Positions 56,847-64,000 of a stretch of DNA of 64,000 nt are shown piece after piece. This stretch comes from Cryptomeria japonica (Eukaryota > Streptophyta > Pinopsida > Cupressales > Cupressaceae). The notes below the pieces were generated by a model, which ran no database searches, had not been told where the DNA came from, and saw only the letters and a list, made by a program, of their open reading frames with translations. Location of the stretch: NCBI RefSeq assembly GCF_030272615.1, contig NC_081415.1, positions 598,243,335-598,307,334 of the forward strand, in the 5' to 3' direction. A program made the position numbers and the translations under genes. Each line of letters begins with the position of its first letter. Position 1 is the first letter of the stretch.

Positions 56847-58362
56847 TGTAGCACATGTTAAAATTCATCTTAAAATAACAAAGTAATCAATTAGAAACAA
56901 GGGAAATCACGAATCCCTATCTAATCAAAGAATCTTAACAAACAGACAATGAAATAACACAATCAAGCAATAGGAATTAAAATAATCAAATCAAATCAAA
57001 ACTCCCTATCTCAAGATCACGTATTGTTTCCATTACTCTTCTCCTCTCTGTGGTATGATGGCTCTGAGATATTGTGCTGATAACCTGCAAGTGACACAAA
57101 GATTCAAAGTTCATGATTATTGAAAATGGAGATTGAATGCTCAATTTATAGAAAATTCGAGAAGATTGATTGAAAGGTGGAATAGAATGATCAAGAGGTG
57201 GAACTCAGGTGAGCTCACATGAAAATTGATAGTTGAACTGCTGATTCTAGGAGTGAAACAAAATAGATTGAATAGATTAATTGAGTCAACTAATTGAGAA
57301 AAAGCTGACTGAAGGAAGAAAAAGAATGATTGGTGGAAATAAAAAAGATGACAAAGAAAACTTAATTTAGAAAAAGCTAACTGAAAGATGGAAATAGAAG
57401 TTGAAGAGATAAATGATTTAATTAATTGATTGATTGAATTAATTAATTTAGCATGTGCTTGCATTTAGATTTAGATTTTCAATTTTAATCTTTGCATGAT
57501 ATTTAATTCAAATAATTGAATTTATTAATTCAATTTAGTATTTGAATATATTTAGAACTTGACTTTGATTTTCAATTTGGTTTTTGAAATCATGCACATG
57601 TAATTGAATTTGGAAGAAATTAGAAGAATATGAAATTAAATGAAATTAGAATTTGGGGATTTGGAAATGGAAGAATTAATTAGTTAATTATAAAATTTAA
57701 AGAAATTATTTAATTATTTAGAAATGGACTTTAATTTAAATAATAAAGATTACTTAATTTAAAGGATTAAAATCATAATTAATTAAATAATAAATATTTA
57801 ATTAATATTTAGAAAAGGGTTAAAATGATTAAATGATTAGAGATAGAATAAGAAATAGAATAATTAGTAATTTATTTAAATAATGAAGATTATTTAAATT
57901 GGGGAATTAATCATAATTAATTAGCTAATTAAATAATTTAAAGAAACTATTTAATTATTTAGAAATTGAATTTAATTAAATAATATAGATTATTTAATTT
58001 AAAGGATTAAATAATAATTAATTAAATAATAAATGTTTAATTAATATTTAGAAAAGGGTTAAATGATTAGATGATTAGAGATAGAAATTGAATAATTCGT
58101 AATTTATTTAAATAATAAAGATTATTTAAATTGGGGAATTAATCAAAATCAATTAAATAATAAATATTTAATTAATATTTAGAAAATGGTTAAAATGATT
58201 AAATGATTATAGAAATATAAGATAGAATAATTAGTAAGATGACGAAGAAATATGAAATTAGAAGAATAAGATTAATTAAATTAATTAAATAATTAAAGAA
58301 TTATTTAACTAATTAGAAGAACAATTAGTACATGATCAATGAGACATTTTTAGGTGTCTACA
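56847..58362 (-). mobile_element. 3' LTR of minus-strand Ty3/gypsy element V
   Basis: A 1516-bp TG...CA unit, read on the minus strand from TGTAGACACCTAAAAATG to AACATGTGCTACA. A TATA box (TATAAATTGAG, minus) is near 57145. A long TAATTAA-rich stretch fills 57420-58320. It landed in the LINE (GTTGG at 56842-56846); its other end is outside the window, so the duplication cannot be checked. Confidence 0.85.
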
Positions 58363-58380
58363 TTTTCCCCTCTTTGAGAC
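58363..58380 (-). promoter_or_regulatory. Polypurine tract of element V
   Basis: On the minus strand GTCTCAAAGAGGGGAAAA directly precedes the LTR start, which fixes the orientation of element V. Confidence 0.8.
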
Positions 58381-58638
58381 AATGTCAAAATGACGTTGTT
58401 TCAAAGAAAATGAAAAAGTCTGCCCCTGGATGCCTTTGTACTGTTGTATAGTGTAAATATGCCCCCTTGGAAAAGTTGGTCGGAAAATTCCAAAATTGAG
58501 ACCATGTTTTCGATATCAATTTAATGAGCAAGCGTGTAAAATTTTGTGCGATTTCGAGAATGTTTGAGTAGGCTACAAGGTGTTTGAAGCTGGCAGGGAC
58601 CACGGGCGTCGAGGTGTCAAAAAACCCTAATTTTAAGC

Positions 58639-58646
58639 TATAAATA
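58639..58646 (+). promoter_or_regulatory. TATA box of the antisense plant-mobile-domain gene
   Basis: GCTATAAATAGAGA is a near-perfect plant TATA box on the plus strand, opposite to element V. Transcription would start near 58670, about 140 bp before the likely intron donor. Confidence 0.65.
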
Positions 58647-58669
58647 GAGATTTTTAGGTTTTCATTTTC

Positions 58670-61101
58670 TCATTTGTAATTTGGTAATTCCTTGGTTTTC
58701 TCTACAGTTTGTGTGTTTTTTTCTGAATATTTGATCGTCACGGCTGGTTATAGAGCTCGATTGCACTTGTCTGACCGAGTATGTTCATATCAGAGACCTC
58801 CTGGGACAGGTGGCATGGTATTTTTCCAATTTTTTGCCTGTTTTATGCCTATTTTTTATGCTATTTTCCAAAAAAAAATCCATGATCAATTTTTGCATGG
58901 TGTCATGCAATCGCTTGTCGATTTTTACGCATTCATGTTAACTGTACTGCAAATGCTTTAACTGTTACGCATGCGTCCTTAGTGTTACACATTAGTATTA
59001 AACATGCAACATTCGTGTATATCATTACGCATAAGTGTTTATTGTTACGCATTAGCTTTAAACATCACACAAGAGCCATATGTGTACCACATTAGTCATA
59101 ACTATGACACATTCATTGTAAATGTAATTTTTTTTGTCATGCATTTTGAAATATTTTTGTTTTTCAAGATCCGATATCTGATATTTCAACATTTTCTCAT
59201 TGCAGGAGAACATTGGAGTGTTATACCGCCGACAAAGCAAACCTAGTGGACTTGATCTTCGAGCTGACTTACTTGATGAGGAGATTGAGCATATCCGACA
59301 GCTTGGTCTATATCATGTTTTACACTTGCCATAGGTTATGGCCAACAGGGCCATGATTATAGCTTTGATAGAGCGGTGGCATTCTGAGACTTGTTCTTTT
59401 CATCTTCCGACTGGTGAGGCATCCATTACCTTAGAGGATATATGGCATATACTACATATTCCTATTCATGGTGAGAGAGTTGTATATGACCATGATGATG
59501 GCATTGCTAGATTATGTGCACTTTTCGAGTGTTAGATTCAGGATTTGCAAATCAGTGGCTATTATGACATCCCTTGGGCCCGATTAGACTATGATGACCT
59601 AACTATTGTTTTATATAGTGTTGTTGGTGGTTTACTGATACCTAACAAACGAGGTAATGGGTTTCTAGTTGGATGGGGTAGAGTGCTCCATGATATGATT
59701 GTGCATCGTCGACTATATGCTTGGGGTCCTTGTCTACTAGCCATGTTATACTATCAGATGCATGGTATTGTGTATCTTGGATACCATTCTATCAGTTGTG
59801 GTGTTAGTTTGCTTCAAACATGGGCATGGAAGCATATTTCTATTTCGAGGCATGTTATTCATGTTGATTTGCAGCCTGGTGAGCCTTATGCTTTCAGGTA
59901 TATAGCAGGTATCAGACATAGGGGTTCAGAGAACACCTTATACTAGAGACATCAGTTTGACATATTGCAGCATTTTATTCGGAGACCATACTTAGATTGC
60001 CCCGGTTGGGAGGATGATGTAGTACACTTGCCTTTCTACCAACAACAAAGATATCTTATTGGTAGGACCTTTGAGACCTAGCAGATTATCGAGATGTATC
60101 TTCCAGGGCGGGTTCTGAGACAGTTCGGTGAGGTACAGGTGACACCAATGGTTACTGTTTATTTTGCCCATGTATCACAAGAGGTATTTGATTGGGGTGT
60201 TTGCATACAACCACATGTTTCTTCTGTTGATTTTGATTCTCTGCAACCATTACTCTAGGGTTGGGGTAGAGGTGCAGCAGATCCAGGGACGATGATGGAG
60301 TATGATGCATGGTTTGCTAGGAATAGGCCAGTGCCTTTGACTGATCCTGTTGTTCTGATTACAACACAATAGATTCACCATCCTAGACAACAGTTGAGAA
60401 TAGACACAGGGGAGAGATCCAGAGGAGGAGGAGAGGGTGGAGCTGAGAGAGGAGGTGAGGATGATGAGGGAGGAGATGAGGGAGATGAGGGAGATGAGGA
60501 TGTAGACATTGGTGGAAACACCAAGTCCATTAGCAGTGAGGATAGCAATGATTCTTTCGAGTCATTGAGTAGCGAGGATGGAGGTGATGAGGATATGCCT
60601 GAGCTAGAGGGTGTGCCTGGTGTAGAGGGTGGGATATGATAGGTTGGTGAGGGGGATGAGATGCAGACTCTTAGAGCATGGGTCCAGAGTTCGGAGGATG
60701 AGGTCGCTAAACGAGATATTGAGCGAGATACTTATCGTGCAGATTATGGTGCCCTTGAGGCTGAGAGAGATTGTCTCCAAAGGGAGAGAGATGAGGTAGT
60801 GTGGAAAGGTCATATTACCATGGATTCCTTTGATCAGCTTTTTAGAGCAGGTACCGATGCACGCGACTAGACAGATAGGTATTTCACTGTTGTGCAAGAG
60901 GCTATTTATTATAGACAGGCATATGAGCGAGCCATCCCTGAGGGTTAGAGAGAGCCTAGCTTCAGTGCGTTTATGGGGAGGAGATCGAGTAGATCTACTT
61001 CACGATGGACTAGCAGTGGTGGTGTTATGGGACCACCTCGACATCCTGGGGCAGGATCTAGTGGATAGGATCCACCTGTTGACGGAGGCAGTGTTGGTTG
61101 A
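58670..61101 (+). pseudogene. Plant mobile domain (PMD) gene, antisense within element V
   Basis: A first exon (about 58670-58809) and an intron 58810-59205 (GACAG|GTGG to CATTGCAG|G) are likely; joining them keeps one frame (...RDLLGQ|ENIGVLYRR). From 59206 a single frame of 632 codons runs to TGA 61099 without a frameshift. It has ten TAG stops (59332, 59533, 59944, 60079, 60256, 60370, 60640, 60868, 60946, 61066) and one TGA (60637). The PMD is clear: MIIALIERWHSETCSFHLP, ASITLEDIWHILHIPIHG, LYSVVGGLLIPNKRGN, HRRLYAWGPCLLAMLYYQMH. An acidic Gly/Glu/Asp stretch (60394-60600) and a coiled coil (60661-60830) follow. PMD proteins occur both as host silencing factors and as retroelement or Mutator passengers. 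This one is a dead passenger. Confidence 0.8.
58925..59120 (+). repeat. Degenerate GTTACGCATTAG repeats in the PMD intron
   Basis: Variants of TTACGCATTAG, TTACACATTAG or ACCACATTAG recur every 20-35 bp, about eight times, inside the proposed intron. Confidence 0.6.
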
Positions 61102-63828
61102 TCATGTTATCTGAGCCTTCAGGCTTATTTATTGTATTCACACACATTATCATTTTTGAGTTATATATATATGACATGCAGGTTTTAATAGTAATTTATG
61201 TATGTTTTGCTTTCCATGTATGCTTATATGATGCTATGAGTTTTATGATGCATATCTATTTGATTCTATATGATTTTGAATGCAATGGTAGTACATGTAT
61301 GTATTAATGATGGTAATAGATTTTAAAATGAATGCAAATGGAATCTATAATGAATGCAAATGAATCTATAATGAATGTTTTTTGTATGATAATGGTTGAA
61401 CCAATTTTAACTCAGATACACCTTGAAGAAATGTTAGTTAGATGATAGAAAGAAAAATTGATGGTAGAAAGAATGTTAGAATGCGATTTAGAAAGAAGAT
61501 GAGAAATCAACAAACTATCAATAAGCAAATGAGATGAGAATGAGAATGAAATTGAATGAATCACGAACCTGTGTCACATATTTTATTGCATCAATATATT
61601 CATCATTGAGCCTTATTATTGAACAATGAAGCTTAGCACATCAGGGTATAAGGAACCAAGATGCAAAGATATCTCATTGTAGAAACAAACACGTAGTAGA
61701 CAAGGAGTGAACCCTCCATTCTGGGAATTATGCTAGGGGTCGAGGTATGTGTGGTGATTTCATCTTGATGTGAAGGCTCTTATCACAGACACCCACTAGA
61801 GAAATTTCCCTAGAATTTCATCGGTTCACACCACAAACAGCAAACAAAGAAAAAGATAATGCCCATCATAGCTACTCTAGTCACTTGTAGACATCCTTAA
61901 GTAGCATAGGAACAATATATCTCACCAAATGATAAAAGATAAAGACTGACCCGAACAAAATTTAGTAGCTATACTGACCTTGTGCCTTCGTTCTTAGTTG
62001 CTTGATGTGATGGTTGATAATGTCTAATCTTAGAAAGTTGCGGACCCCGTTTAAGACTGACCTGTCTGATTTCAAGTGTATCCTCTTCTGTTTAAGACAA
62101 GATAATGATCACTTTGATATGGATATGATACGATTGATAAGATAGTTTGATCAGTTGATTACAGATGTTTGACTGGATAGTCATATCCTTTGTTAACTTC
62201 GTGTGAAGTGTTTGCTCGATATCTGCTAGGGTATTTGTTTCTCACAAGACATTTTATTGCAAGTTTTTCTGATTGATTGATTTTCGATTTTTAGTTCTTT
62301 TCCAAGAGATTTTTTTATGTTTTTGGATTATGTAGATCGATATTTGAATGTTTTTGGTTGATTTTTTCAGGACTTTATCTCATGTTTTTGGTTGATTTTT
62401 TCAGGATCGTATTTGAATGTTTTTGATTGATTTTTTTATTTTCACTATTTTTGAATTTTGAGTTTTTTCAGTGTTTTTGAATTTTGAGTTTTTCATTGTT
62501 TTTGATTTTTGAGTTTTTCATTGTTTTTGGATTACGTTGAAGGACGTTATATGGATGTTTTTGGTATTTTTCAGGACTTTATATGATTTTTTGGATTTTT
62601 TCAGGACTTTATATGTTTTTTTTTGGATTTTTTCAGGACATTATATGATTTTTTGGATTTTTTCAAGACTTTATATTATTTTTTGGATTTTTCAGTTATG
62701 CCCCCAGTGTGCAGACTTGTATGACATGATGATTTCCAGAATGTATGTGGAGACAAATGAATTTTTGACATGACCTATGTGAATGCAATATGTAGGATGA
62801 AGATGCAATTTATTTGAACAAGGTTGACTATGTTTGTTGTAGCATTTGTAGTACATCAATTGAAATGGAGGTACAAAAATATTTCATAGATAAGTGATCA
62901 AGCAATCCCTAAGGCCCTTTGGAACATTCAAATCAACACACTTAGTGACTAGGATTTACAAATGGAGACGAGGAAAACTTTCCCATTGGTTCTTGAAACT
63001 TTGATCTTCTTTTGCCCATGTGTGTGCAGATGAGTTAATTCCTACTCTTGTGTTCACTAAATATCCTTAGCATCCTATATGACTAGCTACATGGATTATC
63101 CTAACTTCAAAAGCATTCCGAATAGAGCCTCACTGCCAGCAAGCCTTGAGAGCTCCGACGAGGTTATAGACTGTAATTTCTCAAATATTGCTCCATTGCC
63201 AGTAGGCATTCATAGCCCTGATGGAGTTACTTGCATGTTACCATAGTCAAGCTTTTTATCACACTTGTATACATGATATTTCAGTTATATATCATTGCTC
63301 TTTTGCCTTGAGATGGATATTTGGCATAGCTCTTTTCCTTTTTATTTTCTTGCCTTAACTTGTAAGTAATGAAACCTACTTGGGTGTGACAATTACAGTG
63401 GCGCTAAAGTAGAATTTTAGATTTTTCACTTAGTCATATGATCAACTAGGTGTCTAGAATGAATTATAGATCTTCTTAATGTGTGAGATATAGCAATTGA
63501 TAAATTGTGGGTTAACAAGTCTCAAATAGTGAAATCGCCACCCAACCATAAGTAAAGCGTCGTCACTGGGTAATGTTGAAAATGAATGACCTTAGGACCT
63601 CATAGACTTCATGTTAGAATATCTAAGAAAGGAGATGACTCTTGCTTCTATTGGATGGAAACAGATGATAAACTTGGACAGTTGCCTTGTTTTATTGATG
63701 CTGCTATATGTAAATGCAGAAACTTTTGAGAATGCAATGCATTTAAAAAAAGAAACTATATGTAATGTAGATGTTTTTAAATGATATGATATGCAATTGT
63801 GGAAAATAAAACCTAAACTATACATCCC
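61102..63828 (-). other. Element V noncoding region between integrase and the PMD gene
   Basis: No convincing frame on either strand. It holds GAATGCAAATG repeats (61330-61375) and the T-rich tandem array listed next. Such long spacers are usual for Tat-lineage elements. Confidence 0.6.
62335..62697 (+). repeat. T-rich tandem array, about 30-bp unit
   Basis: Unit TTTTTTGGATTTTTTCAGGA followed by CTTTATATGA. At least four good copies at 62557-62697 and several worn ones from 62335. Units keep the TTTTTCAGGA core, which on the plus strand looks like repeated branch and acceptor sites (polypyrimidine then CAG). Confidence 0.8.
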
Positions 63829-64000
63829 TTAGGTATAATATCGCTTGAGATGCATGTTGTTCATAGGGTCAGAGAGTGGATCTCCCTCCATGGTAGCCAA
63901 ATTATATGATCCATTGCCTATGACCCTTGTTATAATGAAAGGACCTAGCTAGTTAGGTTCGAATTTCCCTAGCCTTTCTTGTTCCATTGGGTTCCTTTGA
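63829..64000 (-). pseudogene. pol: Element V integrase C-terminal end (partial)
   Basis: The minus-strand frame entering from the right edge encodes the typical tail of a Ty3 integrase: LGPFIITRVIGNGSYNLATM, then EGDPL and NNMHLKRYYT, ending in TAA at 63831-63829. An in-frame TAG precedes the LGPF. This proves element V is a minus-strand gypsy element, with its integrase 5.5 kb from its 3' LTR. Confidence 0.85.

Noticed and set aside
58363-58460. A plus-strand primer site after the LTR ending at 58362
   Set aside because: No tRNA match; the sequence is a polypurine tract on the other strand, and the integrase end at 63829 confirms minus orientation.
48472-61101. TAG read as a sense codon (recoding or suppression)
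   Set aside because: Nuclear plant genes use TAG as stop, and TAG also breaks gag-pol and LINE frames. CHG deamination explains the bias without a new code.

Overview
This window is plant nuclear DNA, AT-rich and almost wholly built of retrotransposons in different states of decay. The mix is Ty1/copia elements with an initiator-Met primer site, Ty3/gypsy elements of Tat/Athila type with very long 3' regions, and a plant L1-type LINE. No intact host gene, tRNA or rRNA was found. The large low-turnover genome and deep nesting suggest a seed plant with a giant genome, plausibly a conifer or other gymnosperm; this is inference, since no gene in the window diagnoses the species.

Layout. 1-2171 holds a broken minus-strand Ser/Pro-rich reading frame with 48-bp tandem repeats. 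4295-6108 holds gypsy-type LTR sequence on the minus strand, cut by copia element I (5' LTR 6109-7456, then a broken gag-pol to about 9524). From 9525 to 18445 lie minus-strand copia-type LTRs around a non-autonomous element (III) that has no pol. It carries a coiled-coil and zinc-knuckle gag, then a long accessory reading frame whose 3' half is present twice. 19365-27926 is a complete Ty3-type element (IV) with matching 1665-bp LTRs, 5-bp target duplication GTGCC and a tRNA-Trp primer site. It has a protease but no reverse transcriptase.

29.9-56.8 kb is a nest five levels deep. A LINE is split at 34424/56376 by copia element II. Element II is split by a solo copia LTR (39156-52593), which is split by gypsy element VI (39460-52098), which is split by a minus-strand solo gypsy LTR (44253-45795). 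A separate TG...CA insertion of 1474 bp (53158-54631) sits in the RNase H of element II. Four insertions in the nest have exact 5-bp target duplications (AAGTA, GGATG, ATTAC, ACAAA); element II has a 4-of-5 match.

56847 to the right edge is the 3' part of a minus-strand gypsy element (V). It shows the 3' LTR, the polypurine tract and, at 63829-64000, the end of integrase. Between them lies a plant-mobile-domain gene on the opposite strand with its own TATA box and a likely 5' intron.

Two themes connect the parts. First, three unrelated LTR elements (III, V, VI) each carry a long accessory reading frame outside gag-pol, two of them with their own promoter-like TATA box. Second, the decay of these frames is dominated by in-frame TAG codons with few frameshifts. 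This fits deamination of methylated CHG sites and gives a view of how silenced elements die in this genome.
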